A stretch of DNA of 64,000 bases from Vibrio tritonius (GTDB taxonomy: Bacteria > Pseudomonadota > Gammaproteobacteria > Enterobacterales > Vibrionaceae). Shown here in pieces: positions 8,347 through 17,209 of the stretch. The stretch is from NCBI RefSeq assembly GCF_001547935.1, contig NZ_AP014635.1, positions 1,426,001 through 1,490,000 on the forward strand, in the 5' to 3' direction. Every line of letters starts with the position of its first letter. Within the stretch, counting starts at the first letter, position 1. Under the pieces are notes generated by a model. The model had not been told where the DNA came from, ran no database searches, and saw nothing but the letters and a program-made list of their open reading frames with translations. Made by a program: the position numbers and the translations under genes.

Positions 8347-9290
8347 GCATGGCTCTCCAAGGTAGATTTTCTAACGCGAGGGTCAAGGGCCGCACAAGCA
8401 ATGTCGACCAAAAGATTACAAAGCACATAGATGACGACCATAACCAGTGTGACGCATTGAATTACTGGGTAGTCGCGATTGAAGACTGCCGTGACAGCGT
8501 AACGACCAACGCCTGGCCATCCAAAAATACTTTCTACGACGAGCGTCCCGCCAATCAATTCACCAATATGCATACCAAGAGAGGTAACGACCGGCAATAG
8601 AGCGTTTCGCAAGATATGCGATAACTCGATACGACGTTCATTTACGCCGCGCAGTCTGGCCCACACCACATGCCTTTGTGTGGCAATTTCCAGCATGTTG
8701 GTACGAATCAATCGAGCATTGATCGAGAGGGACATAAACGCGATTGAAAAAGCGGGCATCCACAGGTGAGATAACGTGCCATAGCCTAATGGGGGTAACC
8801 AATGTAGGTGGATTGAAAAAAGAATGACCAGCAAAAAAGCCAACCAAAAATTGGGAATGCTGACACCAATAAACATTACTAGGCGTGCCAGATGGTCGGG
8901 CAGGCGATTTCGCCAGCGCGCCGCCATGATTCCCATCGGAATGGACAGCAGCAAGATCATCACTAATGCGGTTCCTGCGAGCAGTAACGTGGCAGGAATA
9001 AAATGCAATAACTCAGGTAATACCGCACGCCCAGTGGTATAGGAGACACCAAAATCTAAGCACAATGCTTTTTTGACCCAAACACCATACTGAACCCACA
9101 AGGGTTGGTTGAGTCCTAACATCTCTCTGGTGCTGTTTAACAATGCATCTGTTGGCGGCAGTCCAGACAGGCGTAAATAATCCATGGCGGGATCGCTAGG
9201 TCCAAGACGTAGCATAAAGAAGATAATCACGGATGCGCACAATACGATAGGAATCAGTGTCAGTAGTCGATGTAGAACAAATCTGCGCAT
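8343..9290 (-). CDS. nikB: nickel ABC transporter permease NikB
   Basis: Inner-membrane permease of the DppB type, 315 residues (E. coli 314), with six predicted membrane segments and the EAA-type loop [13 protein letters not shown]. It pairs with NikC to form the Ni2+ channel. The start overlaps the nikA stop by one base, so the whole operon is translationally coupled. Confidence 0.93.
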   Translation of the reverse strand: MRRFVLHRLLTLIPIVLCASVIIFFMLRLGPSDPAMDYLRLSGLPPTDALLNSTREMLGLNQPLWVQYGVWVKKALCLDFGVSYTTGRAVLPELLHFIPATLLLAGTALVMILLLSIPMGIMAARWRNRLPDHLARLVMFIGVSIPNFWLAFLLVILFSIHLHWLPPLGYGTLSHLWMPAFSIAFMSLSINARLIRTNMLEIATQRHVVWARLRGVNERRIELSHILRNALLPVVTSLGMHIGELIGGTLVVESIFGWPGVGRYAVTAVFNRDYPVIQCVTLVMVVIYVLCNLLVDIACAALDPRVRKSTLESHA

Positions 9291-10864
9291 CAGAGAGCTT
9301 CCTCTGGAGTGATGCGTTCAAAAGGAATCTCACTCGGTATCGGGTTAAATGGAATTTGGCCAAGCTTAGGGTTGGCGACCACGTACATTCTCACCCAAGT
9401 CAATGGCAAATAAACGGCTTCGCGGTGTAAGCGAGTAATGACATCGCGGTAAAGTGTTTGACGCTGAGTTTCATCTGTCGCGATCAACGCTTGTTCAATT
9501 TTCTCATCAATCAGCGCCTTATCTTTCAATCCTAATTGTGCTTGATAGTCAGCATGAGAAGGCACCCGCATGGAACTCATAAAGGCATGGGGGTCGTATG
9601 GTGCGCCCCAAGTGCGATTAAATATCATGCCAAATTCACCGGATTTTTGGCGGTGGTAAACAGAGCTTTCTTCTTCACCGATCAAGTTAACTTCAACGCC
9701 GATATTGCGAAGATCCCCTTGGATAATCTCCGCCAATGATTTGTTGACGGCATTGGTTCCTACGTAGATAAGGTCGATACTGAGGCGTTGGCCTTCTTTA
9801 TAGCGCACTCCATCATGTTGATTAAAATGCCATCCGGCTTCTTCCAATGTCTGACTGGCTTGCTCAAGGTCATATTGATAAGGCGTTAAACCCAGGTTGG
9901 CATAAGGAACCGATGGTGCAAACAGGCTATCGGCTGCCAGTTGGGTGTTATAGAGCACGGTGTCTAACATCAACTTTTTGTTTACTGCATGATTTATTGC
10001 AATACGTACTGCTTGATCTGCGGTTGGGCCTCGCTGAGAATTTAACGCAAGGTCGATGGTTTCAATGGGCTCAGAGAGTTCGGTGGTGTAAAGGCCTGAG
10101 CGGCGAAAACGTTCAAAGGTATCGGGAGAGACGCTTCCGTCAACGCCATACAGGAGATCGACTTCGCCAGTTTCAAATGCCATTGCTCGGCTATTGGGAT
10201 CGGGGATCACTTTCACGGTAATCGAATCGATCGCAGGTTGGTTGCCCCAATAGTTGGGGTTACGGACAAATTCATCAAATTGATTAAGTTGAATGTGTGT
10301 CAATATCCAAGGACCAGTACCGATGGGGTTTACAATGCCGTTTTTGGTTTGGTTATGAATGAATTGCGATGGGGCGATAAAACGAAAAGGACGAGGAAGA
10401 GAAAGTTCAAGCAGTGCAGGATAATAAGGGTGTTTTAGAGTAAGTTCAAAAGTATCGTTATTTATCGCCTTAAAAGAGTCGATTTGATTGACCAACTCTA
10501 GCCATGAGTGCCGTTCTTTATTATCCATAACCGCCCGAAAGTTTGCTGCGACGGCTTGGGCATTAAAAGGTTCGCCATTTGAGAAGGTGACTTGATGGCG
10601 AAGTGTAAAAGTATAAGTCCGTCCATCTGGGGATAATGTCCAGTGGGTGGCTAGCCAAGGTTTTACGGTTCCATCTTGTTGATATTTGACCAACGGTTCG
10701 TAAACCATGCTTTGGGCAAACATTTGGTTGGGTGAATAAAGATGAGGATTTAATGGTCCGACATTCACAGGCCAGGCAAAATTAAGATGGTGGGCAGCCA
10801 GTACAGGTAAGCTGAACATCGTCATTAGGGCTGCAACCCAAAATGTAATACTAAACGATTTCAT
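9290..10864 (-). CDS. nikA: periplasmic nickel-binding protein NikA
   Basis: Solute-binding lipid-free periplasmic protein of the SBP_bac_5 family that captures Ni2+ (as a chelate with histidine or similar ligands in E. coli) and delivers it to NikBC. A signal peptide is evident: MKSF..., a hydrophobic core, and a cleavage site after LPVLAA near residue 24. With the ATG at 10864 it is 524 residues, the same as E. coli NikA; an upstream GTG at 10921 would add 19 residues before the signal and is less likely. First gene of nikABCDER. Confidence 0.93.
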   Translation of the reverse strand: MKSFSITFWVAALMTMFSLPVLAAHHLNFAWPVNVGPLNPHLYSPNQMFAQSMVYEPLVKYQQDGTVKPWLATHWTLSPDGRTYTFTLRHQVTFSNGEPFNAQAVAANFRAVMDNKERHSWLELVNQIDSFKAINNDTFELTLKHPYYPALLELSLPRPFRFIAPSQFIHNQTKNGIVNPIGTGPWILTHIQLNQFDEFVRNPNYWGNQPAIDSITVKVIPDPNSRAMAFETGEVDLLYGVDGSVSPDTFERFRRSGLYTTELSEPIETIDLALNSQRGPTADQAVRIAINHAVNKKLMLDTVLYNTQLAADSLFAPSVPYANLGLTPYQYDLEQASQTLEEAGWHFNQHDGVRYKEGQRLSIDLIYVGTNAVNKSLAEIIQGDLRNIGVEVNLIGEEESSVYHRQKSGEFGMIFNRTWGAPYDPHAFMSSMRVPSHADYQAQLGLKDKALIDEKIEQALIATDETQRQTLYRDVITRLHREAVYLPLTWVRMYVVANPKLGQIPFNPIPSEIPFERITPEEAL

Positions 10865-11044
10865 ATCGGTTTGAATAAGATGTTGGAGACGGGATGTAAG
10901 ATATTTTATAAAAAAGATCACACTGCATCCCGATCTATATCAATGTTTATTCAACTTGCTGCATTTAAAAGCATATGGCTGATGTGTCTTTTTTTTGATG
11001 GGGTCATGTGGTATCAATTGCATTAATTGATAAAAATGTGATAA

Positions 11045-11076
11045 GTAACTTAATGATATATATGATATTAAGTTAC
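11045..11076. promoter_or_regulatory. candidate NikR operator
   Basis: A perfect 10-bp inverted repeat GTAACTTAAT-N12-ATTAAGTTAC. Read as AACTTA-N16-TAAGTT it has the same half-site spacing as the E. coli NikR operator (GTATGA-N16-TCATAC) but different bases. It lies 181 bp upstream of nikA in the only sizeable intergenic space of the operon. Assignment to NikR is inference. Confidence 0.6.
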
Positions 11077-11097
11077 TATATCTAAGTCACTTCCGGA

Positions 11098-11135
11098 TGC
11101 TGAATTTTGCACCTTGAGGTCATTTGGGGGTATCC
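11098..11135 (+). repeat. dispersed Vibrio repeat, copy 1
   Basis: Contains the core CACCTTGAGGTCATTTGG followed by GGGTAT and preceded by GCTGAATTTTG. Related copies are at 14939, 18601 (reverse strand) and 33165, all in intergenic DNA. Confidence 0.6.
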
Positions 11136-11224
11136 ATTTTTTCTAAGTCGTTTGAAGCCAATCTCGCAGGTGGATTGTGGGTAAAATGACTTACTCCCTG
11201 CCTTTGATATACGAGAGATAATTG

Positions 11225-11824
11225 ATGAAGGTTGAATCTTTTCAAGTCATGAACCATGACCGTGTTACGGTAATGAAACCCAACACGCATTTAGCGTCAA
11301 AAATGCTGCAAGTGATAAAGAACGAGCCTTGCGCTGACCTCCTCTCTTTTTTTTCTCTCGGTCATTCATGCGCTTCGTTACCCGATTGGGTACTGTCGGA
11401 TGTCGAAGCGACGCTTTCTGCATTAGCTCAAGAGTGGCGTGATGATTCTCAAAGCATCACCCTTATCATGTGGGATAACTGCCACAACGAATGGAATGGG
11501 TTGATACGTCTCACACAACAGTCAGATGTAGAGACCGTTAAGATCGATTGCTGGATTCGTCCCAGATACGCTGGCAGCGGGAATGCGAGGTTAGCATTAA
11601 ACCTGATTCAACGTGAGTTACAGCAACAATATCCCCAATTAACACTAACGATTTGCTGTAAAGAAACCGATGTTATGCAGCGTGGCCTTGCTTTGATTTG
11701 TGGTTTCCATTATCACTCAACAGTAAAGCAAGCGGTAATTTTGCCCAGCGGCTTGATTGATAACTTAGTGATTTATGCTCAAAAAGCGTTAAATGAGTCA
11801 GATCCAATATGCCAAACTGCCTAA
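11225..11824 (+). CDS. GNAT-family N-acetyltransferase
   Basis: A 199-residue protein whose C-terminal two thirds fit the acetyl-CoA-dependent GNAT fold: an acetyl-CoA loop of the form RPRYAGSGNARLAL (about residues 116-129), and the closing pattern GFHYHSTVKQAVILPSGLIDNLVIYA typical of RimJ/RimL-like enzymes. Substrate unknown. The ATG at 11225 is preferred over the TTG immediately before it. The stop lies inside the next gene (16-bp overlap), so it is coupled to an AraC regulator, and a DMT exporter follows; that suggests a small detoxification or amino-acid/metabolite module (inference). Confidence 0.75.
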   Translation: MKVESFQVMNHDRVTVMKPNTHLASKMLQVIKNEPCADLLSFFSLGHSCASLPDWVLSDVEATLSALAQEWRDDSQSITLIMWDNCHNEWNGLIRLTQQSDVETVKIDCWIRPRYAGSGNARLALNLIQRELQQQYPQLTLTICCKETDVMQRGLALICGFHYHSTVKQAVILPSGLIDNLVIYAQKALNESDPICQTA

Positions 11825-12516
11825 CAATTCGTTCTTATTCAAAGCAAAAACATAGTCATGCTCATGATTACCATCAATTGGTGCTTCCTGTGGAAGGGAG
11901 CATCATTATTCGTGTTGCCGATTTCTCTGGAAAAGTGACGGTTGGAGAATGTGTTGTCATTCGCGCAGGTGAAGAACATCAGTTTTCCGCCGAAGAAGCC
12001 GCGCGATTCATTGTTGCTGATATGGATACTTTGCCAATCAGCATGACTTTAGCTGCTTTCAGTGTGTTTTCGATAACCCCTCCGCTGCTGAGTTACCTTT
12101 TTTACGTCAAAGCTCAATTGGAATTCCAAGTAGACAGTGCGATGGAGCAGGCGTTGCTGAATATGTTCTACCAGTTGCTTGAGCGGCAAACTTTCCATGG
12201 TCGTCATGACTTGAGAATTCATCAAGTACAAAGTTATATCGCAGACCACTTAGCTGAGAATCTAACACTCGATGAGCTTGCAGCTATTGCCTATTTGAGC
12301 TCGACTCAGTTTAAAAAACGGTTTAAACAAGAAACCGGCATGACCACATTTCAGTACATTACCCAGCAGCGAATGTTGAAAGCTAAAGCGTTATTAACTC
12401 ATACCGATTTGCCGGTTCATCGCATTGCAGAATCGGTTGGATACCAAGATCTATCGGCATTTAGTCGTCGTTTTTCCGTTCACTTTGGTTTGTCTCCTCG
12501 TGCCTTAGCCCGTTAA
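11809..12516 (+). CDS. AraC-family transcriptional regulator with cupin domain
   Basis: A 235-residue regulator: N-terminal cupin (residues 15-85, with HSHAHDYHQLVLP and GEEHQF metal/ligand positions) and a C-terminal AraC helix-turn-helix pair (about 140-235, ending LSAFSRRFSVHFGLSPRA). It overlaps the GNAT gene and precedes a DMT-family transporter by 108 bp. Regulators of this short cupin type often control an adjacent exporter, which fits the layout here, but the ligand cannot be read from sequence. Confidence 0.88.
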   Translation: MPNCLTIRSYSKQKHSHAHDYHQLVLPVEGSIIIRVADFSGKVTVGECVVIRAGEEHQFSAEEAARFIVADMDTLPISMTLAAFSVFSITPPLLSYLFYVKAQLEFQVDSAMEQALLNMFYQLLERQTFHGRHDLRIHQVQSYIADHLAENLTLDELAAIAYLSSTQFKKRFKQETGMTTFQYITQQRMLKAKALLTHTDLPVHRIAESVGYQDLSAFSRRFSVHFGLSPRALAR

Positions 12517-12624
12517 ATCATCTCCAGTCGATGTTTTTCTGCGCCTTACTAGACAATTTCAGCGTCCTTTGAGCAAAGTTCTATGCAGACTTTGATGTTA
12601 AATTGAAGCCATTCTTCACTGTTA

Positions 12625-13557
12625 ATGGAGCAGTCTGTGAACGGCATTTTAGCCATTTTATTAGCATCGTTATTTTGGGGGACTACTGGCACAATGGCGG
12701 CGTCAGTGCCGGATGTGACCTCCTACGCTTTGGGTGCATTGTCAACGGGAGGTGGTGGACTGTTATTGGCGTTAACTGCCTATAAATCCTTACTCAAGGA
12801 TTGGGAAAAACTACGGAGCAACGTTGGGTTATGCTTGCTAGGTGGTGTGTTTGTTGCTCTTTATCCTATGGCGTTTTATACATCGATGCGTTTTTCAGGC
12901 GTTGCGATTGGAACCGTTATTTGTATTGCAACAGCGCCTTTTGCCGCTGCGTTATTAGAGCGTCTGATAAGCAAATCGACTGGCTGGGAATTACGTTGGT
13001 TAGCCAGTGTCGGTTTTGGTGTGGTAGGGATCATCTTGATGACATTGCCACAGGCGTCAAGCTTATCTGGCAATGACACATCAGCCACCGTAACGGATGA
13101 AAAATTTGTGTTAGGAATAGTGTTTGCCGTATTGGGTGGATTCACTTATGCGGGCTATACGTGGGTCGCTAAGCGACTTATTGAGCACGGAGTCACATCG
13201 ACAAGCGCCATGGGGTGTCAGTTTGGCATTAGTGCATTGTTATTGCTGCCAAGTCTGTGGTGGACAGGTCATGCTTGGTTAGCTGATTCGCATCACCTGT
13301 TCGTTGCAGGATATATGGTGGTTATCCCTATCTGTTTAGGTTATCTGCTCTTTGGTTATGGTTTAAAAAGCGTAGCAGCCAGTCAGGCGACTTTATTGAG
13401 TTTGCTAGAGCCAGTGATAGCAACACTTTTAGCTGTCACTATCGTTGGCGAAACGTTAAGTGGGTTAGGGTGGTTAGGTATGGGGGCCATAATGGTTTGC
13501 TTAATTATGCAGTCTTGGCCAAGTAAATCAGCCACTTTAAGACAAACTTCCACCTAA
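12625..13557 (+). CDS. EamA/DMT-family transporter
   Basis: Inner-membrane protein of 310 residues with ten predicted transmembrane segments in two EamA repeats (about 5-135 and 155-295). The first repeat begins ILAILLASLFWGTTGTMAA, the classic EamA opening; the second ends LLEPVIATLLAVTIVGETLSG, the conserved EPV...GE motif. These proteins usually export amino acids or other small metabolites. It follows the AraC regulator and probably is its target. It converges with the next gene, only 4 bp apart, with no visible terminator between. Confidence 0.88.
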   Translation: MEQSVNGILAILLASLFWGTTGTMAASVPDVTSYALGALSTGGGGLLLALTAYKSLLKDWEKLRSNVGLCLLGGVFVALYPMAFYTSMRFSGVAIGTVICIATAPFAAALLERLISKSTGWELRWLASVGFGVVGIILMTLPQASSLSGNDTSATVTDEKFVLGIVFAVLGGFTYAGYTWVAKRLIEHGVTSTSAMGCQFGISALLLLPSLWWTGHAWLADSHHLFVAGYMVVIPICLGYLLFGYGLKSVAASQATLLSLLEPVIATLLAVTIVGETLSGLGWLGMGAIMVCLIMQSWPSKSATLRQTST

Positions 13558-13561
13558 AAGG

Positions 13562-14620
13562 TTAAGCATATGCAGAGGCGTTGGACACAAAGACTTTTAC
13601 GTTATTGCGTCCATCGTTTTTCGCAGAATAGAGTGCTTGATCTGCGCGGCTTAAAACACCTTCGAAGCTTTCTGCAGGCAACATTTGAGCTATACCAAAG
13701 CTGGCTGTTAAGTGCTCAACGTGGTTAAAGTCATGGTGATGAATAATAGCCAATAATGACTCTGCAACGGTTTGCGCTTGGGTAACCTGAGTATTGGGCA
13801 TGACCACACAAAACTCTTCACCGCCAAAACGACCTACATAATCCGAACGACGCAAATTTTCTTGTAATAACTGAGCAAACTCGACTAATAAACTGTCTCC
13901 GACAATATGGCCGAATTTGTCGTTTACCTGTTTAAAGTAATCAAGGTCGACCATCATCACTGATATGGGTAGATGTTGTGACTGATAGCTTTTATGAAAA
14001 AAACGTTGCATGGCATTGCGATTCCATAAATGGGTAAGGCTGTCGGTATCCTCTACCTTAGCGAGTTTTTGCTGGTGAGTGAAAATTGAGTAATTTACCT
14101 GACGAAAAATGATTGCAGTGACCAAACCGAAAATAGCTGAAGATAGCATCCATAAGCAGTATAGATACATATAAGGATGAGGGAATTCTTGGTAGTAATG
14201 GAACATCATCGTTATAACGATATTGAAAAGTACCACGATAATACCTAGCCGAAGAGATAACCCCGACATTGCAATGGTCCATATGATGTTGAGATATATT
14301 TCTGGGACAAAATAGTCAAACGCTTCGGTTCCAACGTTTAAGTATAAATTACCGAATACAGCGCATATTGGAGAGATGAACAGCAGTGCTTTCATGATAG
14401 GAATAAAGCTAGGGATATAGGTCATTCCTAATATAACGATAAGCATGGATGGGACGAACAACGCATGAAAAAATACCCGAAGTTCAGGCATATGAAGATT
14501 CATGCGATATTCTACAAATCCATACAAAATATAAAGAGGTGCAGTGAATAGCATCATGTAGCGAATTTGTGGTAGTCGATTGTTAAAAAACCACGTGTCG
14601 AAATCTGTACTCATTGACAA
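13562..14620 (-). CDS. membrane diguanylate cyclase (GGDEF)
   Basis: A 352-residue protein making cyclic di-GMP. The N-terminal half (about 20-185) has five to six hydrophobic segments forming a membrane sensor of a type I do not recognise. The C-terminal half (about 195-345) is a GGDEF domain with an active site GGEEF, the metal-binding MMVDLDYFK and HLWNRNAM substrate motif. An inhibitory I-site RRSD lies five residues before GGEEF. The enzyme should therefore be active and feedback-inhibited. It is divergent from an orphan flagellin, which suggests but does not prove a link to the motile/sessile switch. Confidence 0.92.
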   Translation of the reverse strand: MSMSTDFDTWFFNNRLPQIRYMMLFTAPLYILYGFVEYRMNLHMPELRVFFHALFVPSMLIVILGMTYIPSFIPIMKALLFISPICAVFGNLYLNVGTEAFDYFVPEIYLNIIWTIAMSGLSLRLGIIVVLFNIVITMMFHYYQEFPHPYMYLYCLWMLSSAIFGLVTAIIFRQVNYSIFTHQQKLAKVEDTDSLTHLWNRNAMQRFFHKSYQSQHLPISVMMVDLDYFKQVNDKFGHIVGDSLLVEFAQLLQENLRRSDYVGRFGGEEFCVVMPNTQVTQAQTVAESLLAIIHHHDFNHVEHLTASFGIAQMLPAESFEGVLSRADQALYSAKNDGRNNVKVFVSNASAYA

Positions 14621-14850
14621 CCTTTTTTGTCTTTCAATCCCAACCAGTCGTTGGCATTTTTCACGTGTAACATGTGTGAATTAAGTTACTTTTAGGGCTT
14701 GAAACGATCTTAGTTGAGGATTCTATAGATTGGGTATTACCCTTCTTGGGTGTATTGCAAAGAGATTGAGATGTAATTGATTTGCATCAATTGACGTGCG
14801 AGATTGGTTTGTGTGAAACGCGTCACATAATAATTGCGGTTTAATACCAA

Positions 14851-14879
14851 ATATTTTCAGTAGCATGCCGTTAACCTAA
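14851..14879 (+). repeat. duplicated start-region sequence of the flagellin gene, upstream copy
   Basis: The stretch ATTTTCAGTAGCATGCCG and following bases closely match the DNA across the real flagellin start (14984-15011). The upstream copy reads ATG followed by a stop after four codons. Confidence 0.45.
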
Positions 14880-14938
14880 GTAGGATATGTGCAAGTTTAT
14901 ACAATAACTTACAAGTGATATGCCCAAGCAATCTCTAA

Positions 14939-14967
14939 GTTCAGCATCTTGAGGTTATTTGGGTACA
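14939..14967 (+). repeat. dispersed Vibrio repeat, copy 2
   Basis: Core CATCTTGAGGTTATTTGGGT, preceded by TTCAG; matches the copy at 11098 with few changes. Confidence 0.55.
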
Positions 14968-14996
14968 TGACATAGAGTAGTGGCATTTTTAGTAGC

Positions 14997-16181
14997 ATGA
15001 CGGTAAACCTACGAACCAATTTGACCAGTATGCACACGCAGCGTTATTTGAACGGTGCGAATCGTCGTGTCGACGATTCGTTGCAGCGCTTAATGTCAGG
15101 GCAAAAGGTCAATAGTGCAAAAGATGATGCTTCTGGGTTACAAATTGCCGGGCGCTTACAAGCACAGAAAAGTGGGTTTGACGTCGCCAGTCGTAATGCA
15201 AATGAAGGCATCTCTGTCGTTGAAACGGCCGAAGGAGCGCTTAAGCAATATGACGAAATTCTGATGCGTATGCGTGATCTCACTTTACAATATGCCAACG
15301 GTGCCAATTCATTTAACGAACAAGATGCTATTCGAGGTGAATTTGATTCTCTTAAAGATGAGTTAGGTCGTATTACCCAAACGACACGTTTTGGTGGGCA
15401 AAACCTTCTTACGGGATGGCATAGCGAACGTTCTTTTCAAATTGGAGCGCAATCAGGGGAGGCAATAAAGGTCACTTTACCTGATCTTAGCCAAATTCGA
15501 GATCAAGCCAATGTCAAAAACGAACCTGTCCGCGCGCGATTTTCCTATGTCCGGCCCCATTGGCATGCACAGCAAGGAGATACATTCCGTTTTCGCAATG
15601 ATACCAACCCTTATCAACCGTCGTTAGAGATAAAGCTTAAGGGAGGGGAGTCGATGCAAGATGTGGCGGCTCATATCAATAGCGAACTTGGTGATAAATT
15701 GCATGCAGAGGTTCAATCGACTCAAGAGCATAGTGGTGAGCGGTTAGTTTATTACTCAAAAGGGGATGAACGCTACATTCATGACCCTTTTCAGGGGGCG
15801 AATTCGCACAGTCGCTCACCTTATTACGGCGTGGAAGGTGAAATGTCGTTGGTACCAGAGCAAGATTCTCAATTACTACTTCCGGTTCTTTCATCGGGGC
15901 ATCATACCGATGAGGTGTTAAAGCGCATTGATGAAGTGATGGATTTTATCGACACTCATCGTTCACAGTTGGGGACGGTGCAAAATCGGTTTTCTCATGC
16001 TATTGATAATCTAACGCAGAGTTCGATTAGTGTGGCAAGTAGCCACAGCCAAATTCGCGATACTGATTTTGCCAAAGAGACCCAGAAACTGGCTCGTGAA
16101 TCGATATTGAAGCAGGCTAATGTCACCATGCTGACACAAGCCAACCAAACACCTCAAGAAGCACTTCGTTTACTGAACTGA
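14997..16181 (+). CDS. orphan flagellin
   Basis: A 394-residue filament protein with the conserved flagellin ends: an N-terminal D0/D1 segment (residues 1-165, with SGQKVNSAKDDASGLQIAGR) and a C-terminal D1/D0 segment (about 300-394, with DTDFAKETQKLARESIL). The central region (170-300) is variable. It resembles Vibrio polar flagellins in length but departs from them at many usually fixed positions (for example LRTNLTSMHTQR at the start), and it stands alone without other flagellar genes. Possibly a minor filament component. The ribosome site before the ATG is weak. It ends 1 bp from mntP, convergent. Confidence 0.88.
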   Translation: MTVNLRTNLTSMHTQRYLNGANRRVDDSLQRLMSGQKVNSAKDDASGLQIAGRLQAQKSGFDVASRNANEGISVVETAEGALKQYDEILMRMRDLTLQYANGANSFNEQDAIRGEFDSLKDELGRITQTTRFGGQNLLTGWHSERSFQIGAQSGEAIKVTLPDLSQIRDQANVKNEPVRARFSYVRPHWHAQQGDTFRFRNDTNPYQPSLEIKLKGGESMQDVAAHINSELGDKLHAEVQSTQEHSGERLVYYSKGDERYIHDPFQGANSHSRSPYYGVEGEMSLVPEQDSQLLLPVLSSGHHTDEVLKRIDEVMDFIDTHRSQLGTVQNRFSHAIDNLTQSSISVASSHSQIRDTDFAKETQKLARESILKQANVTMLTQANQTPQEALRLLN

Positions 16182-16182
16182 T

Positions 16183-16767
16183 TTATAGCATCGCACTGGT
16201 GATGACGCCTGTATGCTCGCCCAAAATCCATAAACCAATCACAATCAGGGTGGCACCGCCGAGCAATTCAGCACGATGGCCGACAAGATTGCCTACCACT
16301 CGACCAATCATCACGCCAAGCGTCACCATAATGGTGGTGGCTAGGCCAATTAATCCTGCGGCAACAAAGATATTCACATTCACAAACGCTAAACTCACCC
16401 CAACGGCGGCAGAATCAATACTGGTTGCGATTGCGGTTAATACCAAGGAGAGAAAAGAGTGTTTATCGGCTTTGTTAGTCTCTTCATCGTCGTGACTCGA
16501 TAAGCCAGATTTGATCATGTTTAGGCCAAGAAAGGCGAGCAGAGTAAAAGCGATCCAGTGATCCCAAGCTTCTACATAGGCTGAGGCAAACTGACCTAAG
16601 AACCAACCAATAAGCGGGGTAATGGCTTCAATAACACCGAAAAGAATCCCCATGCGTAGAGCATCAGTAAAACGAGGACGTTGTAAAGTGGCACCTTTAC
16701 CAATGGCGGCGGCGAACGCATCCGTAGACATAGCAAACGCTAACAAGAGTAGAGCAATAATATTCAA
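16183..16767 (-). CDS. mntP: manganese efflux pump MntP
   Basis: Inner-membrane Mn2+ exporter of 194 residues with six transmembrane segments in two related halves. The acidic membrane motifs of the family are present: [14 protein letters not shown] near the start and [12 protein letters not shown] near residue 110. The start is a TTG at 16767 (revealing the usual [10 protein letters not shown] opening), preceded by AGAGGA at the right distance; upstream in-frame codons belong to the leader. Controlled by a yybP-ykoY riboswitch and a strong promoter directly upstream. Confidence 0.95.
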   Translation of the reverse strand: MNIIALLLLAFAMSTDAFAAAIGKGATLQRPRFTDALRMGILFGVIEAITPLIGWFLGQFASAYVEAWDHWIAFTLLAFLGLNMIKSGLSSHDDEETNKADKHSFLSLVLTAIATSIDSAAVGVSLAFVNVNIFVAAGLIGLATTIMVTLGVMIGRVVGNLVGHRAELLGGATLIVIGLWILGEHTGVITSAML

Positions 16768-16832
16768 TGTGGGTTCCTCTCGGGCTACAACAACCACGAC
16801 TTAACCATACGCCCGAACATCAGCATGATTAA

Positions 16833-16935
16833 ATCGATGGTCTTGCCAACCGAAAAGGTGTTTGCACCACGGCAATGAGGCCGATTATGTTGATACAAAC
16901 GCTTTCTTGCGAAAGCAGGCTACTCCCCAACGAGG
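16833..16935 (-). promoter_or_regulatory. yybP-ykoY manganese riboswitch upstream of mntP
   Basis: On the minus strand the leader contains the class signature TTGGGGAGTAGCC at the 5' end, TCAACATA in the middle and GGTTGGCAAGACC at the 3' end, with a GCTTTCGCAAGAAAGC hairpin arm between. This is the standard Mn2+ aptamer of mntP leaders. The mntP start lies 66 nt after the aptamer. Confidence 0.93.
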
Positions 16936-16938
16936 CGC

Positions 16939-16967
16939 AATATAGCATCGCAATTCTGTCTAATCAA
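16939..16967 (-). promoter_or_regulatory. sigma-70 promoter of mntP
   Basis: On the minus strand TTGATT, exactly 17 bp, TATATT. The predicted start of transcription coincides with the 5' edge of the riboswitch. Confidence 0.75.
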
Positions 16968-17011
16968 CCTAGTGATTGTATGGAAAAGTACGCAAAATCA
17001 TCAACTTATAT

Positions 17012-17028
17012 GATAATAACTCTCATTC
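17012..17028. promoter_or_regulatory. Fur/Mur-box-like sequence upstream of the mntP promoter
   Basis: GATAATAACTCTCATTC resembles the Fur consensus GATAAT-GATAATCATT-C over most positions. It lies about 45 bp upstream of the mntP -35 element. In many vibrios a Fur-like Mn regulator exists, but the match is imperfect. Confidence 0.3.
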
Positions 17029-17041
17029 GCATGCATTATTG

Positions 17042-17089
17042 CTTAGGTTGTTACTTAGGTTATTACGTAGATTGTCGTTAGGTTATTGC
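17042..17089 (+). repeat. degenerate 12-bp tandem repeat
   Basis: Four adjacent units of the form CTTAGGTTATTA, the first two differing at one base and the third most diverged. Intergenic, between the mntP promoter and the gene at 17210. Confidence 0.5.
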
Positions 17090-17157
17090 TTGAAAATTAA
17101 GCTATTTGAACAAAGAGTCGTAAAGTTTATAACGGCGCTAATGTATGGGGGATAAAA

Positions 17158-17189
17158 ACAAAAACAGCCCTCATTTTGGGGCTGTTTTT
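17158..17189 (-). terminator. intrinsic terminator after the 17210-17503 gene
   Basis: AAAACAGCCC / GGGCTGTTTT stem with an 8-nt loop and T-rich flanks on both strands, so it can work in both directions. It lies 20 bp after the stop of the minus-strand gene. Confidence 0.8.
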
Positions 17190-17209
17190 CTCTCGTCTAA
17201 CTTGAGCGA

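Larger units (their letters stand above)
10865..11224. other. divergent control region nikA / GNAT gene
   Basis: 360 bp of AT-rich DNA between divergent genes. It contains the nikA leader, the palindromic NikR-type operator at 11045-11076 and one copy of a dispersed repeat at 11098-11135. I see no gene in it. Confidence 0.6.
14621..14996. other. divergent control region GGDEF / flagellin
   Basis: 376 bp with a dispersed-repeat copy (14939-14967) and a partial duplication of the flagellin start region (14851-14879). I looked for sigma-54 (GG-N10-GC) and sigma-28 promoters and found none with correct spacing. Confidence 0.5.

Noticed and set aside
7829..8428. 199-codon minus-strand open frame overlapping nikB and nikC
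   Set aside because: It is out of frame with the two permeases, whose conserved motifs and overlaps are clear; its composition (Arg, His, Ser, Trp-rich) is that of a shadow frame.
14700..14996. Possible sigma-54 or sigma-28 promoter for the flagellin
   Set aside because: GG and GC pairs are present (for example near 14983) but the spacing is 7, 11 or 12 rather than 10; no TAAA-N15-GCCGATAA match.
16993..17160. RyhB-like small RNA next to a Fur-like box, ending at the terminator at 17158
   Set aside because: The conserved RyhB core pairing sequence is absent, and the terminator fits the minus-strand gene at 17210.
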